A program made the translations under genes and the position numbers. Below, piece by piece: positions 17,931 to 26,519 of a stretch of DNA of 64,000 nt (the stretch's first letter is position 1; each line of letters opens with the position of its first letter). The notes beneath the pieces are model-generated. The model made no database searches, was not told where the DNA came from, and was given only the letters and a program-made list of their open reading frames with translations. This stretch comes from DATAOG01 sp963840925 (GTDB taxonomy: Bacteria > Pseudomonadota > Alphaproteobacteria > Geminicoccales > Geminicoccaceae), in assembly GCA_963840925.1 (NCBI GenBank), contig CAWJAY010000057.1:1-64000 (forward strand), in the 5' to 3' direction.

Positions 17931-19807
17931 GGGCGGCGTCAGCGAACGCCGCAGAGGCGCCAGCGAGGGCCGGTCCGCGCCGGCGCGCGCGGCGCCGAGA
18001 AGCTCGCGGATCACCGGGCCATCGGCGCTCGAGAGGCGGCCCAGGAGCTGGCCGGCGAGCTGGCGCGGCTGATGGTTCAGGACATGGGAGGAAAGACGGA
18101 GGGCGCGGCGAGACGCGACGCCTCAGCCTCGTCGCTCAGCGGCTCGAGATCCTCGATCAGCCGGTTGACGCCCGCGACCTCGAGCTTCCGGCGCAGCCAG
18201 CGGTAGTCGAACAGCAGCGAACGGCGCTCGTCCGCTCGCCCGGCCTCGGCAAGGTGGTACAGGGAAGGTACTGAAAGAAATAGCCATCGTCCGGCCCCTT
18301 ATGCCAGCCGTCCGGACACCGCGCGCGGTAGGCTTCGACCAGCTCGGCGTGGAGCGCAGGCAGGCGCTCTTTCTGCTCGGCCTGCAGGTAGCGCGCGGAT
18401 CACGTCGTGCAGGCGGATGCGGCGCGTGGCGAGATCGAGACCCAAGAGCAGCGACTGGTCGTAAAGCCGCGTGCACAGAGCCTCGGTTTCGAACTCGTCG
18501 AACCCGGCGGTGCGCGACCAAAGCGTCTCGACGACAGCGAGCGGCACGTCCACGTCTTCCGGGAAGATCGCGAGCTCGGAGAAACGCGCTTTCTCGTCTT
18601 CGGTGAAAAGCTCGAGACTGACGCCAAGCGTCTTGGCAACCGCATCCCCGCGCTCGACTGGATCGCGAGCGTCGAAAACAGTGAGCCCCCGGCTGTCGAG
18701 CCCGGCGTTCACCCATGCGAGCGCGGCGGCGAGCGGCTGACCGGCGGCCAAGCGTTTGTGCAACGCGCCGTTCACGAGCTTCAGAAGCAGCGGCCATTCG
18801 CCGAGGCGCTGCGCAAGTCTCGGCGAAGGTGGCGTCCTCGCCATCCGGAAGGCCGAAGCGGAGCAGCTTGATCGCCTCGCTCGGCTCCATGGCGTCGACA
18901 TCGAGAGGCTTCGCGTTGGGCGGCAGGACGTCGCGGTTGCGCGTGGTGATCAGGCGCGCGCAGTTCGGCCCGGCCTGCAGGAACGGGCGGGCATGCGCCG
19001 CCTGCCAGACATCGTCGATCACGATCAGCATGCGCCGCTCGCCGATGACCTCGCCAAGGCGCGTGACGGCGGCCTCGATCGTCTTGAAGCCCGGCCGTTC
19101 GTTGGTGAGGACTTCGATCAGCTCGACGACATGGCTCTGGATGTCGCCCGGCTGCTCGCCGAGGGTGACCCAGAGGATGCCGTCGTCGAAGGCGTTCTGG
19201 ATCGCCTCCTCGTGGCAGATCGCGCGGGCGAGCGTGGTCTTGCCGAAGCCGCCGGCGCCCTTGAGCGCGGCGGTGATCGCGACCGGCTCCTCGCCGCTCT
19301 GGTCGAGCAGCGAGGCGACGAGCTGCTCGAGTTCGCGCGGGCGGCGGACGAACACTTGCGGCAGGCCCTCGACCATGAACGGCGCGCGCGTCGCCTTGCA
19401 CGGCGCCTCGAGGGTGCGCACGAAGCGACGCCACTGATCGGGCTCGTCGGGGTCGACGAAGTGCGCGCGGCGCATCCAGCCGGGCAGCGAATTCGAAGTC
19501 GATGCCCTGCGCGCCGATCACCGGGATCACGCACCTGCCCTGCTGGCGGGCGTAGCGCCACTCGCGCCGGACGAACTCGGAGCCGAGCGCCGCCGGGGTC
19601 ATGACCAGGACGAGGAATTCGACGTGGTCGATCGCCTCGGTGATCTGCTGCCACCAGTCCTTGCCGCCCTCCAGGTCGGCGAGGTCCTGCCACAGCGGAA
19701 AGCCATGCTCGTCCTGGAGGCGGCGTTCGCAGCTTGGCGGCGAACTCCTTGCCGTCGCTCCGGGCGTAGGAGACGAAAATGCGCGGCGCGGCCGATGCTG
19801 GTGCCAT
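16283..19807 (-). CDS. TIR - NB-ARC (STAND NTPase) - WD40 protein, NLR-like, frameshifted
   Basis: One gene of about 1,170 codons. The N-terminal TIR domain (19807 to ~19400) starts 'PRIFVSYARSDGKEFAAKL' and has 'FVRREWRYARQQG', whose Glu fits the TIR NADase position. The NB-ARC module (~19350-18420) has Walker A 'GAGGFGKTTLARAI', Walker B 'RMLIVIDDVWQ', sensor 'ARLITTRNRD', a GLPL-like 'EWPLLLKLVNGAL', a winged helix and an MHD-like 'IRLHDVIRAL'. A helical linker leads to 13 WD40 units (17930-16283) ending 'HVLEILL'. Family knowledge: STAND proteins oligomerise on ligand sensing and TIR domains degrade NAD+ or make signals, often in phage defence or cell suicide. Many frame changes and one in-frame TAG are discussed in findings. 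Confidence 0.85.
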
Positions 19808-19931
19808 GGCGGGCTACATCAATGGATCAAGCCATCGGTTCCCGCCATGGTAGATGCAAGGCGCGCGCAGCAAAAGGCCGAGTGTGGATGCAGGGCACGC
19901 CACCCCGAACGATCCGGCCGTGCCGCGGTCC

Positions 19932-20456
19932 CTACGGCTTGCCAAAGGTCGCGATGCGGTCGATGTGGCAGATGAACAGCACGCGTTTCTCGTCGATCGC
20001 CGGGTCGCGCAGGGCGTAGGGCGGTGGATTGCCGGTGTACTTCGTCCAGATCCGGTCGAGTTGCCTGGTGACGTAGTCGCCGCCTGCCTCCCACTCCCGC
20101 ATCTCCTTCTCCACCGTGCACTTCATTTGCATCCAGTGGTAGGGGTTGTCGGGATTGACCAGCAGGACGGTGAGCCGCGGATGCTTGCGGATCCATGCGC
20201 ATTTCGGCCGGTGCGAGGCGGTGTTCACCAGCACCTTGTCGTCCTCGTAGTCGAACCACATCGGCGTCAGGCTGGGCCGGCCGTCGGGCCCGGTCAGGCC
20301 GAGGATCATGGTGACCGGACGGTCCATCAGCTGCCGGTAGGTCGGGTCGAGATCGCTCAAGCCGCTCGCTTGCCTGCGCTCGCCGACGCCGAACTGACCT
20401 TCCTGCAGGCCGTCCGCGACATGGCGGAAGTTCGCCACGGTGAAACCTTGCGCCAT
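19932..20456 (-). CDS. PPOX-class flavin/F420-binding split-barrel protein
   Basis: Intact, about 174 residues, of the pyridoxamine 5'-phosphate oxidase-like split beta-barrel family. Core signature 'RPVTMILGLTGPDGRPSLTP' is followed by 'MWFDYEDDKVLVNTASHRPK' and 'NPYHWMQMKCTVE'. Members bind FMN or F420 and reduce small molecules; the substrate is unknown. ATG 20456 with GAGGGAG upstream is preferred. It precedes the TIR-STAND gene on the same strand by 124 bases; co-transcription is possible but not shown. Confidence 0.8.
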   Translation of the reverse strand: MAQGFTVANFRHVADGLQEGQFGVGERRQASGLSDLDPTYRQLMDRPVTMILGLTGPDGRPSLTPMWFDYEDDKVLVNTASHRPKCAWIRKHPRLTVLLVNPDNPYHWMQMKCTVEKEMREWEAGGDYVTRQLDRIWTKYTGNPPPYALRDPAIDEKRVLFICHIDRIATFGKP

Positions 20457-20479
20457 TGCTTGCTCCCTCACGAGGCCGT

Positions 20480-20605
20480 TCAGCGACTGCTCGGCGGCGC
20501 CATGGCCAGGACATGTCCGTCGACCAGCTCATAGCGACGGCCGGTGCCGTTGTCCCAGGCGAGGAACTCCCCGGTCGTCCAACGCTTCACGGCCGGCTCC
20601 GCCAT
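20480..20605 (-). pseudogene. truncated Uma2-family (PD-(D/E)XK-like) remnant
   Basis: Only the first ~41 codons of a Uma2-type protein remain: 'RWTTGEFLAWDNGTGRRYEL' then 'VDGHVLAMAPPSS', ending in TGA 23 bases before the PPOX ATG. The Uma2 gene at 38277 has the matching start ('TLAEFLDWDDGTETRYELID'), so this is a relative cut off before the catalytic core. Uma2 proteins are abundant predicted nucleases of unclear role. Confidence 0.7.
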
Positions 20606-20782
20606 CGTCGTCTCGTCATCGTAGCTGCCACTGCGCTGCCGCTGACACTGTAGCATGAGCAGAAGCTGCCGTTGAGCCCGCCGCGAGCCGATCTCTAAGC
20701 CCGAGCTCCCGGAACCGCCGGCGGGTTGTCCGGAACGCGCGCGCGGAGCATGATCGGGCCGCAAACGCAGGTGGGGAACAGG

Positions 20783-21553
20783 ATGGATCTAGGGCTTGAA
20801 GGCAAGGTGGCGCTGATCACGGGCGGCAGCGACGGGCTCGGGCGCGCGAGCGCGGCGAGGCTCGCTGGCGCGGGCGCCAGGGTCGCGATCTGCGCCCGCC
20901 GGGCGAGCCATCTCGAAGCGGCCGCTGCCGAGCTTTGCGCGGTGGCCGGGGGCGAGGTCCGGGGGATCGTCGCCGACGTGAGCCGGGCCGAGGACTGCCA
21001 GCGTTTCGTCGACGAGGCGGTGGCGGCGTTCGGCGGCGTCGCCATCCTGATCAACAACGCCGGCACCTCGGCCGCGCGCGGCCTCGAGGAGGTCGACGAC
21101 GATGCCTGGTACGCCGACCTCGACCTCAAGCTGATGGCCGCGGTCCGGCTCTGCCGGGCGGTGGTGCCGCTCATGCGGGCGCGCGGGGGCGGTGCGATCG
21201 TCAACGCCACGATCGTCGGCGGCAAGGCGCCGCCGGCGCGCGGCCTGCCGACCTCGGTCACCCGCGCGGCCGGGATCAACCTCACCAAGTCGCTGGCCAA
21301 CGAGTACGCGGCTGCCGGCATCCGCGTGAACACGATCTGCATCGGCCTGATCAAGAGCGCCCAGTGGCAGCGGCGCGCCGGCAACCGGCCGGTCGCCGAG
21401 CTCTACGCCGAGATGGGCAGCCGCGTGCCGCTCGGCCGCATCGGCGAGGCCGAGGAGTACGCCGATCTGGTCGCCTTCCTGGTCTCCGCGCGCGCGGCCT
21501 TCATCACCGGCACCGCGATCAACCTCGACGGCGGCATGGGGGCGACGGTCTGA
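20783..21553 (+). CDS. short-chain dehydrogenase/reductase family protein with altered active site
   Basis: Intact 256-residue Rossmann protein with the cofactor motif 'TGGSDGLGRA' and 'NNAG'. It has no YxxxK: the aligned segment reads 'PTSVTRAAGINLTKSLANEY', with Thr where the catalytic Tyr and Arg where the Lys usually sit. The same 'TSVTRAAG' pattern is, as I recall, shared by a subfamily, so it may be a specialised or non-redox member. Start 20783 follows GGGGAACAGG. Confidence 0.8.
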   Translation: MDLGLEGKVALITGGSDGLGRASAARLAGAGARVAICARRASHLEAAAAELCAVAGGEVRGIVADVSRAEDCQRFVDEAVAAFGGVAILINNAGTSAARGLEEVDDDAWYADLDLKLMAAVRLCRAVVPLMRARGGGAIVNATIVGGKAPPARGLPTSVTRAAGINLTKSLANEYAAAGIRVNTICIGLIKSAQWQRRAGNRPVAELYAEMGSRVPLGRIGEAEEYADLVAFLVSARAAFITGTAINLDGGMGATV

Positions 21554-21712
21554 GCCAGCTGTGCGCGCTGATCCGGAGCCACGCCCCAGACTGGCAGTCC
21601 GCGGACGGATCGTCGACCGGCTCGCGGCCGACTCCTGGGCAGGTCGGAAATTTTCGATGTGTCGCTCGGCTGATGCCTCGGCGGCTGGGCGCGCTACCCT
21701 GAAATCACCCCG

Positions 21713-21740
21713 GCAGGCCGGCAGCGGCCTTCAGGCCTGC
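21713..21740. terminator. possible bidirectional hairpin between convergent genes
   Basis: Seven-base arms GCAGGCC (21713-21719) and GGCCTGC (21734-21740) with a 14-base loop lie at the junction of the rightward SDR and the leftward YheT gene, partly inside the latter's last codons. No T-tract is present. Confidence 0.3.
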
Positions 21741-22708
21741 TCGAAGAATGCCTCGATCTGGCGCAGGTGCCAGACGCCGAGCGGATCGTGGAAGCCCAGA
21801 TGGCCGCCGCTCTTGGGCAACAGCGGCGTCAGGTGGGGCTCGCTCGACCATTTGCGGGCGAGATAGGGGTCGGCCGGCACGAACGGGTCGTCCTGGGCGT
21901 GAATCAGAAGCGTCGGGACCTTGATCCCGCCGAGGAAATGCTGGCTCGAGTTGGCGCCGTAGAAGTCCTCGGCGCCGGCGTAGCCGTAGCGCGGCGCGGT
22001 GAAGTCATCGTCGAACTGCCACAGCGACGCCGCGCCGAGGATCGCCTTGCGCTCGGGCTCGCTCAGCTGGGCGCCCTGGCCGGTGCAGTTGCGCTTCAGA
22101 TGGGTCAGAATGTAGCGGTGGTACAGATAGTTGCGCCAGCGCATCAGCGAGCGGCAGCTGTGCGCGAGATCGAGCGGCGCCGAGACCGCGGCGGCGCGGC
22201 GCGCCGGCCCGTTGGTGCCGGCCTCGCCCAGATATTTGAGCAGCAGGTTGCCGCCGAGCGAGAAGCCGATCGGCAGCACGCCATGGCGCAGAAGCTTCGG
22301 GTCCAGCCGCTCGAACAGCGCATCCAGATCCTCGGTCCGGCCGGCATGGTACTGCTGGCGGCAGAAGCGGCGCGAGGGGCCGGCGCCGCGCTGGTTGACC
22401 CGCAGCACCGGGTAGCCGCGGGCGAGGAAATAGGCGGCGGCCAGCACCATGTAGCAGCTGCTCTCGGAGCCGGAGATGCCGTGGATCAGCACCACCAGCG
22501 GCCGCGCGCTCAAGTCCTGCGGCAGATGGAGCGAGGCGACCAGGCGATCGCCGCTGCCATCCTTCAGCCGCACCACCAGTCGCCGGGCGGCCTTGCAGGG
22601 CATCGCGTGATCGACGCTCAGCGCGTAGTTGCGAATCGTCTGCAGGTCGCCGCCCCACCAGGGCAGGCGCGGATTGAACTCGGACAGGGTCACACCAGCC
22701 ACTCTCAA
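21731..22708 (-). CDS. YheT-type alpha/beta hydrolase
   Basis: Intact 325-residue alpha/beta hydrolase of the YheT/ABHD1-3 group. The opening 'FNPRLPWWGGDLQTI' is characteristic, the oxyanion region is 'VLIHGISGSESSCYM', and the nucleophile elbow is 'GFSLGGNLLLKYLG'. The acid is likely in 'LIHAQDDPFVP' and the His in 'SGGHLGFH'. Family members act on esters, possibly lipids; the substrate is unknown. The TTG at 22708 has GGGAGG upstream; a GTG two codons later is possible. Confidence 0.85.
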   Translation of the reverse strand: MRVAGVTLSEFNPRLPWWGGDLQTIRNYALSVDHAMPCKAARRLVVRLKDGSGDRLVASLHLPQDLSARPLVVLIHGISGSESSCYMVLAAAYFLARGYPVLRVNQRGAGPSRRFCRQQYHAGRTEDLDALFERLDPKLLRHGVLPIGFSLGGNLLLKYLGEAGTNGPARRAAAVSAPLDLAHSCRSLMRWRNYLYHRYILTHLKRNCTGQGAQLSEPERKAILGAASLWQFDDDFTAPRYGYAGAEDFYGANSSQHFLGGIKVPTLLIHAQDDPFVPADPYLARKWSSEPHLTPLLPKSGGHLGFHDPLGVWHLRQIEAFFEQA

Positions 22709-22820
22709 GGCATTTCCTCCCGTCCATCGACCCCGGAGGGTCGTTGTGTCAGCCTCCTGTCTGGCCGCCTGTTATCTGGCTCACAATTTCGCGGCAATTT
22801 TCGGACAGAACAAGGTAAGT

Positions 22821-24050
22821 TCATCGACATGTTACGGGATATGATCGGCGACCGTCCTGGAGTACGGTCTCGAGCGGCGTCAGTCCTAACCAGTAGCTGA
22901 GCTCCGCTGGACGCTCGATCCGCCAGAGCGCAAGGTCGGCGCGCTGCCCGAGCGCGAGCGTGCCGCGATCGCCCAGCCCGAGCGCCCGCGCCGCGTTGCG
23001 GGTGACGCCGGCGAGCGCCTCCGCCGGGGTCAGACCGAACAGCGTGCAGGCCATGTTGAGCACCGCGAGCAGCGAGACCACCGGCGACGAGCCGGGGTTG
23101 CAGTCGGTCGCGAGCGCGATCGGCACGCCATGCCGGCGCAACAGGTCGACCGGGGGCCGCTGGCGCTCGCGGAGCATGTAGAACGCGCCCGGCAGCAGGA
23201 CCGCGACCGTGCCCGCGGCCGCGAGCGCCTGCACGCCAGCCTCGCTCGTGTATTCCAGGTGATCGGCCGAGAGGGCGCCAAAGCGGGCGGCGAGCGCGGC
23301 GCCGCCCAGGTCCGAGAGCTGATCGGCGTGCAGCTTGACCGGCAGGCCATGGCGCGCCGCCGCATCGAACACGCGCGCGACCTCGTCCGGGGTAAAGGCG
23401 ATCCCCTCGCAGAAGGCATCGACCGCATCGGCGAGACCGCGCTCTGCGACCTCGGGCAGCGCCCGCTCGCAGACCAGATCCAGATAGCCCGCCCGGTCGT
23501 TGGCGAACTCGGCCGGCAGCGCGTGGGCGCCGAGAAAGCTGGTGCGCACCTCGATCCCTAGGCTGCGCCCGAGCCGGCGCGCGACCTCGAGCATCCGCAC
23601 CTCGGTCGCGACGTCGAGCCCGTAGCCCGACTTGATCTCGACCGTGGTCACGCCGCCCGCCCGCAGCGCGTCGAGCCGGCGCCTGGCGCTGTCCTCGAGC
23701 GCCTCGGCGCTCGCGGCGCGCGTCGCCCGGACCGTGCTCGCGATGCCGCCGCCCGCGCGCGCGATCGCCTCGTAGGACACCCCCTGCAGGCGCTGCTCGA
23801 ACTCGCCCGAGCGGTCGCCCGCGAACACCAGGTGGGTGTGGCAGTCGATCAGGCCCGGGGTCAGCCAGCCGCCGCAGCCGTCGATCAGCATGCCGGCATC
23901 GCGCTGCGGCAGCGCTGCCTCGGGCCCGACCCAGGCGATCCGCCCGTCCTGAACCGCGAGCGCGCCGTCAGCGATCGCGCCATAGGCGTCCTCGCCTTCG
24001 GTCATCGTGGCCAGATGGACATTGAGCCACAGATTGTCCCAGGTCGGCAT
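22821..24050 (-). CDS. hutI: imidazolonepropionase
   Basis: Third enzyme of histidine degradation: hydrolyses 4-imidazolone-5-propionate to N-formimidoyl-L-glutamate in the cytoplasm. About 409 residues, intact. The metal site 'LIDCHTHLVFAG', substrate loop 'VEIKSGYGLD', and 'KLHADQL', 'SADHLEY' and 'ATDCNPGS' are all present, as in amidohydrolase HutI. ATG 24050 opens 'MPTWDNLWLN'. It is divergent from hutF, with a ~125-base shared upstream region. Confidence 0.95.
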   Translation of the reverse strand: MPTWDNLWLNVHLATMTEGEDAYGAIADGALAVQDGRIAWVGPEAALPQRDAGMLIDGCGGWLTPGLIDCHTHLVFAGDRSGEFEQRLQGVSYEAIARAGGGIASTVRATRAASAEALEDSARRRLDALRAGGVTTVEIKSGYGLDVATEVRMLEVARRLGRSLGIEVRTSFLGAHALPAEFANDRAGYLDLVCERALPEVAERGLADAVDAFCEGIAFTPDEVARVFDAAARHGLPVKLHADQLSDLGGAALAARFGALSADHLEYTSEAGVQALAAAGTVAVLLPGAFYMLRERQRPPVDLLRRHGVPIALATDCNPGSSPVVSLLAVLNMACTLFGLTPAEALAGVTRNAARALGLGDRGTLALGQRADLALWRIERPAELSYWLGLTPLETVLQDGRRSYPVTCR

Positions 24051-24175
24051 GCGTTGCTCCGCGCTCCAACACTTCGCCGCGATGGCAGCGAAGCCCTGCG
24101 CCGGCGCCAAGCCGGTTGACCTGGGAGTTCAGTGTGAGTAACGCCCGGATGGTCGGGACCGTTCCGGGAACCAGG

Positions 24176-25549
24176 ATGACCGTGCTGTGGGCCGAGACCG
24201 CCTTGCTGCCGGAGGGCCTCGCCGCCGGCGTCCGGCTCGAGATCGATCGGCGCGGCGACCTCGCCGCGGTCCAGGCCGGCGCCAGCGCGGCGGGCGCGGA
24301 ATGGCTCGCGGGCGTCGTCCTGCCCGGCATGCCGAACGTGCACAGCCACGCCTTTCAGCGCGCCATGGCCGGCCTCGCCGAGCGCCAGGGGCCTGACGAA
24401 GCCTCGTTCTGGACCTGGCGGACGGTCATGTACCGCTTCCTCGAGCGGATCGGCCCCGACGAGCTGGCCGCGATCGCCGCCCAGCTCTACGTCGAGATGC
24501 TGGAGGCGGGCTACACTGCGGTCGGCGAATTCCACTACCTGCACCACCGGCCCGACGGCGGCGCCTACGCCGATCCGGCCGAGCTCTCGCAGGCGATTCT
24601 GGCCGCCCGCGAGCAGGCCGGGATCGGCCTCACCCACCTGCCGGTGCTTTATCTCGCGGGCGGCTTCGGCGGGGCGCCGGCCGATCCCGGGCAGCGCCGT
24701 TTTCTGCACGATCTCGACACCTTCGGCGCGCTTTTGGACCGTCTCCGGCACGCCTGCGCCGGCGATCCGAACCTGCGGCTCGGCATGGCACCGCATTCGC
24801 TGCGCGCGGTGCCGGACCCGGCGCTGCGGGAGGCGATCGGCATCATGGACCGGATCGACACCCAGGTGCCGGTCCACATCCACGTCGCCGAGCAGGTGCG
24901 CGAGGTCCGCGACTGCCTCGCCTGGTGCGGCCAGCGGCCGGTCGCCCACCTGCTCGATCTGGCCGCGGTCGGACCCAACTGGTGCGTGATCCACGCGACC
25001 CACATGGATGACGATGAGACCACGGCGCTCGCCCGCTCGGGTGCGGTCGCGGGCTTGTGCCCGACCACCGAGGCCAATCTCGGCGATGGCCTGTTCAACC
25101 TCGCGGCGTTCCTGGAGGCGGGCGGCCGGTTCGGGATCGGCTCCGACAGCCACGTCTCGGTCAGCCCGGTCGAGGAGCTGCGCTGGCTCGAGTACGGCCA
25201 GCGGCTGAACACGCTTCGCCGGCTGGTCGCGAGCAGCCTCGAGCAGCCGCACTGCGGGGCCAGGCTCTGGCAGGCGGCGCTGGCCGGCGGCGCCCAGGCG
25301 CTCGGCCGCCGGATCGGCCGCCTCGCGCCGGGCCATCGGGCCGACCTGATCCGCCTGGATGCCGACCACCCGGTGCTCGCCGGCCGCCGCGGCGAGACCC
25401 TGCTCGACAGCCTGGTGTTCGCGGGCAACGCCAACCCGGTCCAGGACGTCATGGTCGGCGGCCGCTGGCTGGTCAAGGACGGCCGCCACACTGCGCGCGA
25501 CCCGATCGCGAGGCGTTATCGCGCCGCGCTGCGGCGCCTCGCCGACTGA
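24176..25549 (+). CDS. hutF: formimidoylglutamate deiminase
   Basis: Converts N-formimidoyl-glutamate to N-formyl-glutamate and ammonia (the five-step Hut route; HutG deformylase would follow). About 457 residues, intact. Amidohydrolase zinc motifs 'NVHSHAFQRAMAG', 'VHIHVAEQ', 'CVIHATHMDDDE' and 'GIGSDSHVSVSPVEE' are present. I prefer ATG 24176 ('MTVLWAETALLPEG') because homologues begin this way; in-frame starts at 24116 and 24149 are alternatives. One base separates its stop from the PfkB kinase ATG. Confidence 0.92.
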   Translation: MTVLWAETALLPEGLAAGVRLEIDRRGDLAAVQAGASAAGAEWLAGVVLPGMPNVHSHAFQRAMAGLAERQGPDEASFWTWRTVMYRFLERIGPDELAAIAAQLYVEMLEAGYTAVGEFHYLHHRPDGGAYADPAELSQAILAAREQAGIGLTHLPVLYLAGGFGGAPADPGQRRFLHDLDTFGALLDRLRHACAGDPNLRLGMAPHSLRAVPDPALREAIGIMDRIDTQVPVHIHVAEQVREVRDCLAWCGQRPVAHLLDLAAVGPNWCVIHATHMDDDETTALARSGAVAGLCPTTEANLGDGLFNLAAFLEAGGRFGIGSDSHVSVSPVEELRWLEYGQRLNTLRRLVASSLEQPHCGARLWQAALAGGAQALGRRIGRLAPGHRADLIRLDADHPVLAGRRGETLLDSLVFAGNANPVQDVMVGGRWLVKDGRHTARDPIARRYRAALRRLAD

Positions 25550-25550
25550 G

Positions 25551-26453
25551 ATGTTCGATGCCTGCATCATCGGCCCGGTCGCGCGCGACATCAACGCCGT
25601 CGGCACCACCGAATACCCGCCGCAGCCGGGCGGCGCTGCCTACTATTCGACGATGGTCTACGTCGCGCTCGGCCTGCGCGCGGCGGTCGTCACCCGGGTC
25701 GCACCTGCCGACGAGGCGGTGCTGCTCGGGGAGCTGCGCGCGAGCGGCGTCGAGGTGTTCAACCTGCCGAGCCGGACGACCACGACGTTTCGTAACCTCT
25801 ACGATCCGGTGCTGCCCGATGCCCGACGGCAGCGGGTCGACGCCACCGCGGCCCCGATCCGGGTCCGGGATCTGCCGCCGATCACCGCCCGGATCTGGCA
25901 GATCGGACCGTTGACCAGCCGGGACGTCGAGCTCGGGATGATCGCCCATTGCGCGGCCGCGGGCGGTTTGGTCGGGCTCGATGTCCAGGGCCTCACCCGA
26001 CGGATCGTGGACCGCGCGGTCGAGGCCGCGCGCCCGATGCGCCGGCCGCGCGACCTTGGCCGGCTCGCCGTGCTCAAGGCCGACGAGGCGGAACTGCTGA
26101 TCCACACCGGGCAGAGCGACCTCGCCGCGGCCGCCGCCAGGGTCCGAGAGGCGGGCGTGCGCGAGCTGCTGGTGACCAAGGGCAGCCGCGGCTCGACGAT
26201 CTTCGGCCCCGACCGGGCGATCGCGATCGAGGCCGTGACGCCGCGCCGGCAGGTCGATCCGACCGGCTGCGGCGATACCTACCTCGCGGCCTATCTGGCC
26301 GGCCGGCTGGCGAGCGCCGATCTCGCGGCCTGCGGCGCCTTCGCGTCGGCCGCGGCGGCGCTCAAGATGGAGAACGTCGGCCCGCTGCGCGCCGGCCGCG
26401 CCGAGATCCTGGCGCGGCTTGAGGCCGCGCTCAGGCGCCCCGGACCTGCTTGA
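25551..26453 (+). CDS. PfkB-family sugar/nucleoside kinase in hut cluster
   Basis: Intact 300-residue ribokinase-fold kinase. The N-terminal 'PGGAAYYSTMVYVALGL' and C-terminal 'DPTGCGDTYLAAYLAGRL' (anion hole and catalytic Asp) are diagnostic, and 'VTKGSRGSTIF' precedes the ATP site. It starts one base after hutF and is surely co-transcribed. No step of histidine degradation needs a kinase, so its substrate is an open question. The N-terminus recalls PfkB members acting on inositol or nucleosides, but I cannot assign one. Confidence 0.8.
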   Translation: MFDACIIGPVARDINAVGTTEYPPQPGGAAYYSTMVYVALGLRAAVVTRVAPADEAVLLGELRASGVEVFNLPSRTTTTFRNLYDPVLPDARRQRVDATAAPIRVRDLPPITARIWQIGPLTSRDVELGMIAHCAAAGGLVGLDVQGLTRRIVDRAVEAARPMRRPRDLGRLAVLKADEAELLIHTGQSDLAAAAARVREAGVRELLVTKGSRGSTIFGPDRAIAIEAVTPRRQVDPTGCGDTYLAAYLAGRLASADLAACGAFASAAAALKMENVGPLRAGRAEILARLEAALRRPGPA

Positions 26454-26519
26454 CCCCGGTGGCCTGAGCGAGGGTCAAGTCAACGCGATCGCGTCCGCTG
26501 GGCACAGGCTCCTCGGGGC

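Noticed and set aside
24116..24144. TTGACC-N17-TAACGC as hutF promoter
   Set aside because: The -10 half matches the consensus poorly, so I did not list it as a feature.
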